Shown here: positions 10,127 through 22,016 of the stretch, piece by piece | Position numbering within the stretch: position 1 is the first letter of the stretch | Layout of the letters: each line of letters begins with the position of its first letter | Origin: Chondrus crispus | Taxonomy: Eukaryota > Rhodophyta > Florideophyceae > Gigartinales > Gigartinaceae | Direction of reading: 5' to 3' | Assembly (NCBI RefSeq): GCF_000350225.1 | Contig: NW_005178991.1 | Location: 124,001-188,000 of the forward strand | Length of the DNA: 64,000 bases | Position numbers and translations under genes: made by a program | The notes under the pieces: model-generated | What the model was told of the DNA's origin: nothing | The model's database searches: none | Seen by the model: the letters and a program-made list of their open reading frames with translations, nothing else

Positions 10127-11927
10127 GGCCCCCGAGTCTGAGTGAAGTCCTCACTGTCGGTAGCGGATCCCGGCTTCTTATGGTCTTCATCCATCTCAAG
10201 ACTTAGTCGAATCGTCTCATCACCCACAGTTACTTGGACTTGCTGTTGCCCCAAGTCAATGCACGTTTGGAGCTCCTCTAACGACGGCATCCCCACGATG
10301 ACATCGTACAGTGTTCCCGTAACGACAAGGAAGTCCATCATGCTCACCAGTCCCCCAAACGAGACGGGGACTTGGCGCAGTGATCCAACACAAGGGGAGC
10401 TCTTCCCATCTGCCACAGTGATGTGTTTCTTCGTACTCTCTGGCGTCAGAGAAAGTCTCTTCATGAGGTGCGGCGACATGATGTTCGGCACCGCACCCGA
10501 ATCCAGTAGTGATTGAGCATCAGTTCCATAAACTTGAACAGTAACTACCCGAAGACGCCTAGGGAAGACATCCGTGTGGCCCGCAAACCCGCGAGAACGC
10601 CCCAATCTCCTGGATAGAAGGCGCTTCATCTCCTTCCTTGCTCCTTCAGCGTCTCCACGGACAAGTTGTCCAAATGTTAGACCAGACGGCGCATTCGCCA
10701 GCTCTGACACGACGTCGTACTTGCCGACGTGCTCCTGGAGTGCCGCCTTCTTTGAAACATTCTTCTTCTTCTGGCGTGCAGGCTTCACTCTCGGCACTCT
10801 CAGCGGCTCATTCCAGGGGAGAGTTCCCCTAGGAGCTACTGGAGTGGGATTCGGCAGCCTCGGGATCGAAACTTCTTCACGGTTCTTCGACTGCTTTGGC
10901 AAGGCCTCTCGTTCGGCGTTGCGTTTCGTAGCTGCCACCAATTCTCCCTTGGTGGTCTCAGTTATGACCGTGACTTGCTTCGAGTCTCTGGTGGCCTTGT
11001 CACCGGCGTCGTTGGCAGAACCGCCTGCTTTGGGGCCATAAGCGCTTCCTGCGCCAGCGTTACCTTGAGGACGTGCATGAGCCGCATTCTTTCTAGCAAA
11101 GCGGGACCAGCAAGTCTCCGTCGTGTGTCCAATCTTCCCACACGTTGGGCAACGAGTATCACGGTGTGGGTTGGAACGACAACGAGTGGCTGAATGCCCT
11201 GGTTCCTTGCAATAGGAACATGTCCAACTCGTATCACTGTCCCCTGACGTCTGTCGTTTCTTCATCATCAGTGACAGCTCCGCCAGCTGGTTGGTGATGG
11301 CGTCTACCTTGTTCTCCAGCTTTTACTGTCGAGGATCCACATCAGAACGCACCAATACGCGCTTGGGCGTCACAGGTTCAACGGACTGCGCAGCAGTTTT
11401 CGCCGCCTTGAAGGCGTCACGGCCTGCAGCAAAGTCCTTCACGGTCTTCATCAGTTCTTCGTACGTCGTCGGAGAACGATAGATCGCGAACTGAGCAACA
11501 TCCAAATGTGCCATTACGGCATTGCGAAGCAAGCCGTACTTTGCCTCGTCGTTGAAACCAGCCCTTCTGTAGAGCTTGTCCATTTCATCCATCGAAGTAA
11601 GCAAGTTCTTACCATCCAGTCGGCAACTCATAGCCTTCTGGATGTTTTCTTCTGGCCTCAGTGTCTCCGTAAAACGGTCAGACAGGGCGCTCTTCACACC
11701 GTCCCAGTTACTGGCGGCCTCGGTCAGACTCCCATTATGACTATACGTGTCATAGTAATAGTCGAACGCGGCACCCTCGAGGTGGCATAGAATAGCTCCT
11801 GCCTTGTCCTCGTCAGGCTTGCCGCGCATAATGATGTTCTCGTATACGAACAGAAACTTGGAAACATCTGACCCGTTCGACCCATCGTAGGTAACAGGGT
11901 TAGGGCCCGCAATTGTGTCTGCGTCGG

Positions 11928-11945
11928 CCCTCCACAAGAGTACCA
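11928..11945 (-). other. Primer-binding site of element 1
   Basis: Immediately inside the 5' LTR the element reads TGGTACTCTTGTGGAGGG. It starts with the TGG expected from pairing with a tRNA CCA end. I did not identify the tRNA. The gag ATG overlaps its first bases. Confidence 0.7.
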
Positions 11946-12211
11946 TGTTGTCGGTGAAATGGGGGAGGCGGTTCTGGGGAGCGTGCCGTTCGTGGTGAGG
12001 GTTGGCCGAGTGGTGTCCCCCCTTCCCTGCAGCGCCCGTCACCCTCTCTCTTTTATTTCTACGAAATTCCTTCCAGAAGCGTCCACGCATCCGGCCCGGA
12101 TTCCGCCGGGCCGTCCGCGTGCGCTTCTCTAAAATTCAAATAAAATCTCGGACTACAGAATAAAATCTCCCTCTACAGTAAAATGCAATTTTTCCCTAAA
12201 AATATCTCACA
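11946..12211 (-). repeat. 5' LTR of element 1 (266 bp)
   Basis: TG...CA ends, the same sequence as the 3' LTR but lacking one 20-bp unit. The LTR at 40963-41229 belongs to the same family. Confidence 0.92.
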
Positions 12212-12216
12212 GTTGT
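12212..12216. repeat. Target-site duplication GTTGT (right)
   Basis: An exact match to 4932-4936 at the other end of element 1. Confidence 0.9.
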
Positions 12217-12336
12217 GAGGGAAAATGCAGTTTGTTAGTGCTTGTAAGCGTGAGGTGCCTCTGAGCAACAAGGCAGTCCAACAATGCGGACTGAGGGACT
12301 CTTTATGCGGGCCTGGATTCTGTTGACCGAATGAAA

Positions 12337-12384
12337 GCTGTAATTTGTAATAAAAGTCACATGACCTTTATTACAAATTACAGC
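12337..12384. repeat. 48-bp fold-back sequence
   Basis: The arms pair over 18 bp (GCTGTAATTTGTAATAAA and its complement), and most of the 12-base centre also pairs (GTCA-CA-TGAC). The sequence forms a nearly complete palindrome. It may be a tiny fold-back element or a hairpin RNA source. Confidence 0.75.
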
Positions 12385-13497
12385 AGCCTTCCTCGTGTGT
12401 GTTTATGCGCGAACTGATGATCTGTGTTTGTGAGACTTCATTGATGTTTTGATTTTTCGCACTAAATTTTAGTAGTAATTTCAACGGTTTCTAGATTGTT
12501 CCGCGCATGCATCCAAATTGGAAATACTCTGTACAGTGGGATACACGCAGTAGTGCCACCCCTTGCCGCAGGCCAGAAGGTGGCACTATTCAGAAGTGGC
12601 ACGCACCACTAGCGGAGAGTGGAGGTAATATGCACCCTTCTAATGCCTATCTAGATACTGTTACTGTACGCTTTTGTCATAGATAATCGCCCAGCACTGC
12701 TTGCCTCTCTCGTGATCTGCTTCCCTGAGCCCGTGCATTGAGAAATGCTTTCTTCGCGCTTCGTAACATAGATCTTGCTTCCCGTACATTGCACTCATAC
12801 GCCAATTTCTCTAGCCCCAACAACAATTCCATGAGCCTAACAGCAGTAGGTATCGGGCGACAGCGTCGCGACCCACACGTGTTCCACGGGCGTATGGTGT
12901 TGACATTTTAACGAAAGACCAAGGTCTATTGTAAAAGACTGCTCTTTTTTGAACTGGACTAATGATTTGCGTAAATACTTACAGCTCGGGATATGGGGAA
13001 GTGAAGCGAAAACAGACCAAGGGGAACTGATACTGTAATACCATGTATTCTAGCAAATATTTTGAAAATACTGATATTCTCGATCAGTTCCAATTGCACA
13101 GTACTTCTACTGTAAGTCCACAACTACAAATACTCATTGTGGTGCAAGGAACGATGCCCGAGTTTACTGAGGGAGACGGACCGTGTGCGACTAGGCTAAG
13201 AAGGGGAGCGGCGCCGGTGGCGGCGGCGCTGCCTTGGGCGATACATCTGTGCTACGTGTGTGCGTGGTACAGGTGTGTGAGCTGTACATGGGAATCATGA
13301 CACTCATGTTTGTGTGTGTGGGTGCCTGTGCACTTTCGCACTTTTCGCTACTTTTCGGAAAATAAACGGGGCAAATTTCAGGCATGAACGCATAGGTTTT
13401 TGAATAGATTTCGGAATTTGCGCTACGAAGCTACGAACACAGCGCGCGCGTTCGGCTGGCCGCGCGGGATCCGGGTCGCGCAAGGCGGCGGCAGCTG

Positions 13498-13800
13498 CGT
13501 GCGGTTCGGGCGAGGCGGAGGAGGAGGTGACGGACTGCGGGAACGCGAGCTACGCGATGCTGCAGAAGGGGCGGTTCGGGCGACGACGGGGAGGTGACGG
13601 AGTACGGGGATTGAAGCAGGGGCGATTCGGGCGAGGGGGAGGGGATGACGGGACACGTTATGTGATGCGGCAGTAGGGGTAGTTTGGGCCAGGGGGAAGG
13701 GGCGATGGAATGGACGACAGGAACGCGAGCTACGCGTTGCTGTAGAAGGGGCGGTTTGGGCGAGAGGGAGGGGGTGATGGACCACGGGAACGCGAGCTAC
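13498..13800. repeat. Degenerate GC-rich minisatellite
   Basis: About five imperfect units of roughly 50-75 bp share the motifs GGGCGGTTCGGGCGA, GGGGAGG and GGAACGCGAGCTACGCG. Spacing is irregular, so the array is old or gene-converted. It lies downstream of the convergent oxidoreductase-like gene. Confidence 0.65.
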
Positions 13801-13994
13801 TTGATGGGGTATTTGCATGAAGGCCGCCTAATGTCGCGGATATCCCAAAACCGCTCGAGTCCAAAATGACCCACGGATAGTTTTCAGGCAAGGGTTCACA
13901 GCTTCAACAATTTTCTTGTTATTGCAACTACGGATGGCCTAGACAGCTAGAGTTGAAGACTAAATTCACAGTTATTACTTCTCCACGGATACTA

Positions 13995-16473
13995 CTATGC
14001 TCCTACTACAAGAGTTTTCTTCGCGAGCCTGAACGCCTCCGCATACGCAGCCTTATCCTCTTCCGCCGTTGTATCCACAAACCTCTCGAGGTACTCATCC
14101 CTCTTAGCCGGGTTGAACGACGGCCTTCCCATCATTTCAATCGCGTACATCTTTGCCGCCTTCCTTTCGATGCTTGACTCGCTTTCAGACATCACCTTCA
14201 CCGCATCCTTTCGTCCCTCAACCGTCGTTCCCCTATCGTACAGCTCGACGTACATGTCCGAATCATTCCGGCTCACCTTTTCAATCGCCCTCAGATACGC
14301 CCCGATCTCATAAATCTCATCAAAGTACTTTTCAAAGCTCCTCACTTCCTCGTCATACGCCGCTTCCTCGGGCTTCTGACTTTCGTAGATAGCGGACAGT
14401 GTCGTCGTCGGCGATGACACGCCGGCCGCCTTGAGATGCGCGAGCGCCATCCTTCGCGTAGCGTATGACGCAGCCGTGCTGCTGCGGACGCCCTGTTGTT
14501 GATGTCCACCGCGAACGCACCGACCGTCAACCCTTTCCCGTCCCCCTCTTGTACCTGGAAGCCGGCCCCGCCGAGCCCGTTGTCTTCGACGGGGAGAGGC
14601 TTCCCTGACGGAGAGATAAACTGCCGGAACTTGCCAACTGCCCCGTACCGCGGTGCACTGGGGTGCATCGGCCGGACTTGCCCCGCAAGAGACTTCACAG
14701 CGGGATTCGCGTTGCGGTCGAAAACAGGGGAAACAACCAGAGCGTCGTACTTTTCCCCGCCGACGGAAAGATACCGCCCGCTTGCGTCCACCGAAATGTC
14801 CGAGTAGGAAGCCGGAACAAACTTGGCAATCCCGGCTTGGAAAAGAAGGTGGAACATGCTGTGAATCTCCACCGGAGATGCCGTCACAAAGCTCATGATC
14901 TTCTTGAAGTTGCCCACGGGCACCTTGTTCGACTTTTTCAGGGCAACCCGCGGATGCGTGATGCCGTATTGCTGCGCCCTGTGGATGAGCATTGCCTGCC
15001 GTCCTTTGAATGTGATCGGGGCAAGCTCTTCCATTTCACTAGTTGCTTGGCCGAGATCGCTTTCAGGCCCGAAACCAAGAATGAGACTCAGCGCCGCTTG
15101 GCGCCACGCCCCGGATTCAGTCTTCATGGATTCCTTGAGCAGGCGCTCCTTCACGGCTAGTTTGTCTTGCAGCTCAGCCAAGCCAGCCTTGCGGCGGTGA
15201 TCCAGAAACCAGGATGTTTCCTCGAATTTGGAGCGAAGGAGCTCCTCTGTACATTGGGACTTATTCATTTCGCTCGGGGTCCGGTTCAAGGCACGGGCAA
15301 CCGTGGCCTTCAATATGTCATACCAGAGCTGGTAAACCTCTTCGCCACTCTCATGGAGGAAAAGAGAGTGAAGATGCTTTGTGTTACCCAAAAGGGGCGT
15401 CTCTTGCGTCCATTCTGGCTCGAAGGAGTGCCTCGGAGGACAGGCCTTTCCTGGGGTGCGGCTGACTAATGTGATGGCGCCCTGATACAACTCCTTTGCA
15501 TGACTTGTGACGCGATATCCAAGAAGCGATTTGTTATCTACCTCGAAAAGATTCATGATCCCGTCGAGCACGCTTAGCTGGTCGAGTGAGGAAAGACTCA
15601 ATCCTCCACACAAAATTTTCGTTCCTGGGACAACCATGTCTTGAGAATCAAGCAATTTGCGAGATGCAAAATAGAGTTTGATATCTGCGATGTTCATAGA
15701 CTGACAGAAGGTGAGGTCGCGCGCATCGAGGTCCTCGACTGGATGCTTGAGGGTTGTTCCAGTATTCATGCGGATTTGGTCAGCGGTAAACCAACGCCAA
15801 CGGCTTTCTTCCAGATCAAGAAGCCTCGCAGAAGGCTTGGTTTGCTCGGAGACTGCAATTTCTTCGAGTAGGTTGGAATGCATGACGTTTAGCTTATAGA
15901 AGGGAAGTCGCTCATTTGCAATGCGGCGGACAAGATTGAAATATCAAATTCCTCCTCCCCCATGGTTTTGCGCATGAGGTAGGCACGAGAGTGGTCAAGT
16001 TGCCCGGAACGGGTTCCAGACATAGGCCCGACGGAGCGCCTGAACATGACGGAACCGGGAAGGTTGAGATGTTTGAGCTCCTCGTAGTACGCTTCCGGGT
16101 TCTGTCCGAATCGATGTTCGTAGCGCTGTTTGTAGCTCAACAGACTTTTGATATCGTCAATTTCTCCGTCCGACATGCCAGTGATAGGCAAAGAAAACTC
16201 AACGTCATCTTCAATACCTGTGCTGGCCATTCCCGTTTGATCGGCGGAGAAGGAGGCTCCAGCTGCGACGCGAGCCTGCTTTTCAACGACAGTGGTATCA
16301 ATGCGATAGCGAGCGCCGAGTTTCATGAGTTCCTGGAAATGGTTGTTGTAGAGAAGCATGAATGAGATTTCGGCCTCAATTTGAATGGTGCTGCGAGGTC
16401 CTGCGCCGACGAGAAGCAGATGATGGGATGGGGCAGAAGCATTCTCGCGGTTATTCGGGGTGATGTGAGACAT
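13995..16473 (-). pseudogene. FAD/NAD(P)-binding oxidoreductase-like gene, disrupted
   Basis: The N-terminus (HHLLLVGAGPRS) carries a GxGxx dinucleotide-binding motif. The middle contains CGGLSLSSLDQLSVLDGI...AKELYQGAITLVSRTPG, matching the second Rossmann motif of the NAD_binding_9-type FAD-NAD(P)-binding family. The gene would be about 820 residues, but it is broken twice. A stop and frame change lie near 15885, after ALQMSDFPSIS. A one-base frameshift lies near 14497, after AFAVDINN; the next frame continues plausibly (STAASYATRRMALAHL). These could be pseudogene lesions, assembly errors or an unrecognised intron at the first site. Substrate is unknown. A short A/T-rich 5' region follows at 16474-16560. 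Confidence 0.6.
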
Positions 16474-18826
16474 TTTTGGTGGTTGAAAGGCGTGAAGAGT
16501 TAGGATGAGGAGTTAGGATGAGGAGTTAAGAGTTGAATTGATTGGGGTGAGGGAAGATGGATCGGAGGGATGCTGGGGATGGCTTAAGTAGAGAGAGACG
16601 AGTGGTTGGTTTGCAAAGGAGTGGAGATGTAAAAAAAAGGGAGGACGTTTACACTTTCACGGAATGTTGATGATGTCCAAGATGAGAAAAAATGGAGAGA
16701 CAGTTAGAAGAGGAGACGAGGCCTTGTCGAAGCTTGTGGCGACCGCAAGAATGTAAAGACGAGCAGAGATCGTGAACTCGTTCATTCCGAGGTGAGAAGA
16801 GGGAATGGAAACATAAAGGCTACTGTAGGTAATCAATACCTGGAGCTTTGCGCATTCGACAGAATTCGCAAGCGTGTGGGGGAAACTCCTTTTTTACCAC
16901 CGAAGCAATAGTGACGCTGCCACCTTCTCCCAGACTGAGGTACGCGAAAAATTCTGAATGAGATGCGGCTGTGGGAATGACGTGGGGCGGCGGAGAATTC
17001 TCAGAAAGTGATCGGCGTGGTTGAGAAACAACCAGTGAGAATGAATTGTCGAGGACCTGCCGGGAAACAGCGCCCCGCTTTATGGCAGCAACTGATGTCC
17101 GGCAAATTGTGGTTTAAAGTAACTTTGCGCTTGGCGTTTTCTACATTAATTAATTGTGCACCCCATCCAGAGATCCCCCCTTTCTTAGAGAAAAGCGCTT
17201 AAACCCCATGCGGTGAGACTAAGGTGCGCTTTTGCTGATCGCTCGATCTTTAGGAACGTCTCCCCAGGGAAGATTCTTCGGTTTTGCAGTATCAAGGAAA
17301 CCAAGCTACTAAAAACGAATAAAAACGCTCTTTTCCTCGTGAATGTAGTAGTACCTTAGGCAGCGGACAGAGTCAATACGGAATGTCTTTTCTCTCTCTT
17401 TTTTCTTCAACGATGCTTCGGTTCCTCGTTTCCGCTCCATACTGTATCTCACAGAAGATTCTGTGAGAAACCCTAAGGCACAGCATGCCTCTAAACTATT
17501 CCCAAGCGTAAACAGCGCTGTATATATTCTCGTCTCCGTCGAAACGGAAGCGCAAACCATTTTAAAATGGTGGGATCAGGACACTGTTTCATGTCGTAAT
17601 GGCTTCTGTTCCTCCTTGCCACGACTCATTGCTACTTCGCATTGGGAGCTGTATGTGCTACAGAGTACTGTAGTACTCTCGCGAACTCTAAGACGTGCGG
17701 ATTCTGCGTCAGGGGTTAGGATCGGAGGTGTGACTCCTCTTCCGATGGGCGGGATGGTATTTCTCCGCAGTCGGCACTGTCTTTCCGAGTGCCGTGCAAT
17801 CCAGTGGGATAGTGAACTGTTTTACTTTCCCATTTCCGTAGTCATGCATTTCCCGCTGTTTTTATCCTCAAGATTTCATCATGCGGGCATGAGGGACAAA
17901 GGAAGGCTAAACGAACTCAGGATTAGCAAAACACCTGGACCTAAAAATTGCTGCTCGTGCGGCATATGGTCCCTTCATTTTTGGCGTTGTTGTAAAGAGT
18001 ATCTTCACCTGGTGCTGAATTGCTGAACGTGTGAGTAATAGACTTTCGAAGACAATGCTTTATTCTCTAACAGACAGATTCCTGGAAAACGAATAACAGC
18101 ACTGGAAGGATTTCTTGCTTTTGGTTTACACGGAGTAGATTCTCTGTCGGTTGGCAACAGCTGGAGTTGGAGGTAAGCATCCAATAAGAACGATGAGGAC
18201 ATGGCCAGCAGCGGAGGCGCCACCTGGCGACGGTATCATACGATAATACGAAGACAGGATATCTGGTAAAACCAAATAAAAGAGAGGTCATCTCTATGAC
18301 ATGACATTCATGGAGTGGATTTTCGTTCATAAGCGGGATGGAACAGCCGTAGACGGGTGAATGGAGGGCCGAAAAGTGTCTTGCGTGGTGGATGGGAGGG
18401 AGTGAGATCAAAAACTGGGCCGGAATCCGAAGAAAAAGCTCGCATGCATCGCGCCTTCAGCGATTTATTTCTCTACAAGCAGCGTCACCCTAAACAATCG
18501 TATATGTGCTTGACGTCTACAACAAGAATATGTCGAATAGGACGAAGACATTGCTTTTGATAGTGTCTCCAAAATGGCGGAATCCCACAGCATCCTCATC
18601 AAGGCACCTCAAACCAAAAATAATACTTTCCAAGTTCTCAAAAATATTCCCAGAAATAACTACTTTACACCGAGGTATCACACGTGGGGACAGCAAAGCA
18701 CCACCAACGTGGACACTTGATGAAGGAGAGGTGGGGGGGCACGGAAAGAAGTGCACATAGTAGAGCAATGCACATGGAACAATTGTGACGCTTCATGTTT
18801 TTTCCTCACTTCTACGCGTGTAGCTA
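16474..18826. other. Intergenic stretch without a recognised gene
   Basis: The region holds the 5' flank of the oxidoreductase-like gene and otherwise only short open frames without domains. A short perfect inverted repeat (AGAGTACT-GT-AGTACTCT) lies near 17665. I see nothing else supportable. Confidence 0.45.
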
Positions 18827-18930
18827 GTGTCTAGCCGACAAGTGACCTCAAATGAGGCCATTTGACCTCATAAAAATAATAAAATAAGTTGAACCTCAAT
18901 CTCAAATGAGGAAAATTGTCGGCTAGACAC
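18827..18930. mobile_element. 104-bp MITE with TA target duplication
   Basis: Perfect terminal inverted repeats (GTGTCTAGCCGACAA) are bounded by TA on both sides (18825-18826 and 18931-18932). The interior is AT-rich and contains sub-terminal CCTCAAATGAGG-type repeats. It has no coding capacity. Confidence 0.82.
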
Positions 18931-19037
18931 TAGGGCTTTCCATCTTTGTGTAGGGTGCCCTTGAAGTGGGTTCCTTTGAAGTACTCTTGAAAGGGGGGCA
19001 TTCGAGGAGGTACGCCGCACCAGAAGGCTGTATTGTA

Positions 19038-19754
19038 CAGAGTAAAGTCTCGATATGGTGAACCGAAATGTGGCGCTTCCGAGCAACCTACTGAGTTCGC
19101 CTTACCGGGCCAGTTCACAGTGGCGGAACTGCTCATGTACACGTGTAGCCGTTGTACAGGTACAGCAAGGCACATAACGTCACTTCCTCTGACACTGTGT
19201 ATCGACGGGCGACGTCGACGGGCGACGTCGACGGGCGCAATCGGACATCCAGAGCTCTTCCCGTTGTGATTCAGCCTCCCTTTCTTTTCATTCTGCCTAA
19301 TTTATCATGGAGAACATCCATGGAGCTGTGTCTCGTGCGACATCAGCTGCGTTTGATGCGGCCGAACAAGCGCACGCTGCTGCGCAAGCAGCGGAACTTA
19401 GTTCAATCGGGGCTGCCGTCGAGCCTCAAATCGCTCCTGTTTGAAGAACAAAGCCGCGTACGGAGACTTCAACGTATGAATCTGAAGCAAGGACGTATTG
19501 ATAGCTTCTGTATTCGTTGATGGTTCGTTTCTAGTGCGCATTTCGGCCTCGATAAAGTGAACTCTGGGTTTTTCATATTTTTTATGTTCATGGTATCGCG
19601 TAGTTCGTTCTATAGAGTCTGGTTCACCTTAGAAATACAAAAACGTCGATTCTGGGCCAAAAAAGCGGGGTGGCGCCTCCCTCATAGTCCTTCGGTTCAC
19701 GGTACCGAGGCAGTTCATCATATCCGGTACGCAGCTTATCGAGACTTTACTCTG
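19038..19754 (+). mobile_element. Internally deleted pogo-like DNA transposon
   Basis: Inverted termini CAGAGTAAAGTCTCGATA are flanked by TA on both sides. The CAG start and TA target are typical of pogo/Tigger elements. At 717 bp the element is too short for a transposase, but coding remnants survive. An ATG at 19307 opens a 45-codon Ala-rich N-terminal piece (MENIHGAVSRATSAAFDAAE). A C-terminal piece in another frame ends QGRIDSFCIR-stop at 19520, like the PCNA-binding tail (Q-x-x-I-x-x-F) of pogo-type transposases. The middle is deleted, so the copy is non-autonomous. Confidence 0.75.
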
Positions 19755-19756
19755 TA

Positions 19757-22016
19757 GTAGTATCACAGTTGTGCTCGCTGCAAGTCCGCTTCCGGTTTGT
19801 TGTTGACTGAGACTAACACAGGTATCGATATACAGTACCCCAGAATTTAAGGGCCGCTAATCTGTACAGAACTGTACTACAACTACATGATGTTATCAAA
19901 GAATTTACACACTACAATGTAGCTCTAAATATGGAGTAATGAATTACGCTTGAAAAAAACGAGTTGCTTAAGTTATCCACTTTCGTTTTCTTTGCCAAAC
20001 CTCGTTGATTCTGCCAGACATAGAAGCACCTGCTGATTAACTGATTGCATTGTTTTCTATTAGCACAGATCTGTAATCTGACGTTGTTCTAACTGCTTTA
20101 CAAACGCTGCAACAAGGACTTCGTGGCCTTTTCTGACGCATGATTGACAAGTGATTTAGGAAAGAAACGAGAGACAAATGCACATTGCCGCTGATAATCT
20201 TGCGGATGTGTGAGGGGGGGCTGTGTCAAGAATATTGGGAAACTAAATATTTCTACTAGCGGTTAGTATATGAACTCTGAAGAGGCCTTCAGAAGAGAGG
20301 CATCGGACCTTTAAGAGAACATGTGTATTCTCGTTTCATACAAAAGCATTACCAATACTCCGACTCGCCGCATCATCCATGCATATGCCACTGTAACCTG
20401 TGCTTCCCAATCCGTAGGGTAATCAAACATGAACACACGCACCTCCTGGACTGCCTCCGTCCGACCAACTTACTTCCCCTTGTACCACCTTCCTACAGTA
20501 AGCAACGTCTTTGCAATCATACTACAGTATGTAGGTGCCAACCCACATCTCCCAACATCTTGGCACCATTGGCCAACAACCGAGCGACCGGAAACCGACA
20601 TTTAGCGATAAATTCTGCTCCGTTAAATACGTTGAAAAATCAATCAGTTAGAGGTGCTTACAGATATACACTACAGTATGTGCACACACGTGTGCATGCC
20701 ACATTACACGTTTCATGTCTGCTTTACACCCGATCATCACGACTTACAGCATCGCTCCAACTTGAACGTTGCTGTGGCAATGCGTTGACACTTGAACAGT
20801 TGTTTGGCACAAGACACCGCCAAAGCCCATGAATGAAAAGACCCGGTAAGATGGAAGAGTGTTCGTGGGACGTGTGGGTGAAGGAAAGACTCGTATATCG
20901 ATGCCGAGTCTCCATGAGCGACTTCCTTTTCCGCTCTACTAAATTCTCAGCTCGAGACATAGGCAAGCACCCGTGCCCATATTCCGAGCAATACTCAGAG
21001 CAACTATTACTGAGCTTTCGCGCTCTGAGGAGAAGTCGTCAGTGGGAAATCGTTTTCTCCTGACACAGAGCTCTAGCTGACTACAGCATGCCCAATCTCT
21101 CAATGAGCACGCCGTGCTATGCACCTTCAATGTACTCGTACGGCAGTCTGCTCTCGCACAGCAGTCTGCGCTGTAACCTACCTCACAATAATGTACTAAT
21201 CCTTCTTTTAAGCGACGGCCCGTGGTATTTTCGGGGACAGTGATGAATGTGTCGATCAAGTGAGGGACGCTGGGTGCAGTATAATGTACCGTGCTACCGG
21301 CGCGCGCCCCAGAGCCTGTGCCGCGGGTCCTCTCCAACCCGCAGAGGCCCTCACGTCGTCCTGCGAGGCGCGGCGCGAGCAATAGCGACGCGGGATGGGT
21401 CGCAGTCTCGCATCTCCAGCGTCTGGTCGCTCATTGGTGGCGCCCTTTTGAGAAACGTCTGGGACAAGGGTTTATGATGACCCGCAGCGGCTGCTTGATA
21501 CCGCCCGAGAGTGTGGACGTGATCCCGCCGACATAACTTTGCATGCCAGGCAGTCCTGCTTGTGAACCAAGAGATCCGGATGCCGGGATCGCCCTGACCG
21601 CGGGGGGGCCGCCGGCGCCGGTATATTTACTGACTCTATGTCCTATCGTACGTCTATAAATAAGGCTGTGCCTTATTTGCGTGTTTGTGTGGAATCACAC
21701 TGCTGAACCCTTTTCTCCGCATGGCAGCAGCGCGAGCGTTGTAGTGTCGCCAAATCTTCTTCCCGCGGGGTTGCACTGCTGCCGCGGAAGTGCCCTAACT
21801 CGGCCACCACCGCTTGAAAGCTTTAATTTGCTGCCTGTAGGCCGTGACAATGCAGAGCAACAATCACGTCCCTCCCTGGCTCCCGACTGTGTATACAGTA
21901 AAGTTTTGTACCACGCCCGCGCCACACTCACATGACGTAAATCTGCACCTCATCCATCCACCCCTTCCCCCACCACCGCTGTACCGCCGCGCTGCATCTC
22001 TCCCACGCCTCCCGCG
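19757..22016. other. Intergenic stretch, GC-rich towards its right end
   Basis: No recognised gene. GC content rises from about 21.3 kb. A TATAAATA at 21655-21662, about 355 bp before the next gene's ATG, could be its core promoter, followed by a small AATAAGGC hairpin. The remaining open frames lack domains. Confidence 0.45.

Larger units (their letters stand above)
9991..11946 (-). pseudogene. Gypsy gag-protease with one nonsense codon (element 1)
   Basis: The likely start ATG uses the last base of the 5' LTR and the first two bases of the PBS (MVLLWRADADT). An alternative start inside the LTR (12090) would extend it by 48 residues. A gag domain is followed by two zinc knuckles (CSYCKEPGHSATRC and CPTCGKIGHTTETC, both CX2CX4HX4C) and an aspartic protease with LLDSGA. 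The stop at 11323-11325 (TAA) replaces the GAA found in the related copy at 41.8 kb, so it is a point nonsense mutation between gag and the knuckles. Confidence 0.85.
4937..12211 (-). mobile_element. Complete Ty3/gypsy LTR retrotransposon with antisense H3-tail ORF (element 1)
   Basis: The element is bounded by LTRs in the same orientation with TG...CA ends, a PBS beginning TGG next to the 5' LTR, a G-rich tract next to the 3' LTR, and 5-bp GTTGT target duplications. On the minus strand the order is gag with two CCHC knuckles, aspartic protease, RT, RNase H and integrase. An ORF on the plus strand then lies before the 3' LTR. The integrase C-terminus shows no chromodomain. Gag-protease has one nonsense mutation and integrase one frameshift, whereas the antisense ORF is intact. 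The LTRs are almost identical, so the insertion is young. It sits about 370 bp upstream of the preferred NLR start, in the same orientation. Confidence 0.93.
12217..13994. other. Intergenic stretch with a palindrome and a minisatellite
   Basis: No convincing gene. The stretch contains a fold-back sequence near its start and a degenerate GC-rich tandem repeat near its end. Short open frames across the minisatellite are low-complexity by-products of the repeat. Confidence 0.55.

Noticed and set aside
20323..20832. 169-codon frame in the 16.5-22 kb stretch
   Set aside because: Translation is rich in His, Cys and Arg without motifs, and the surrounding sequence shows no gene signals.
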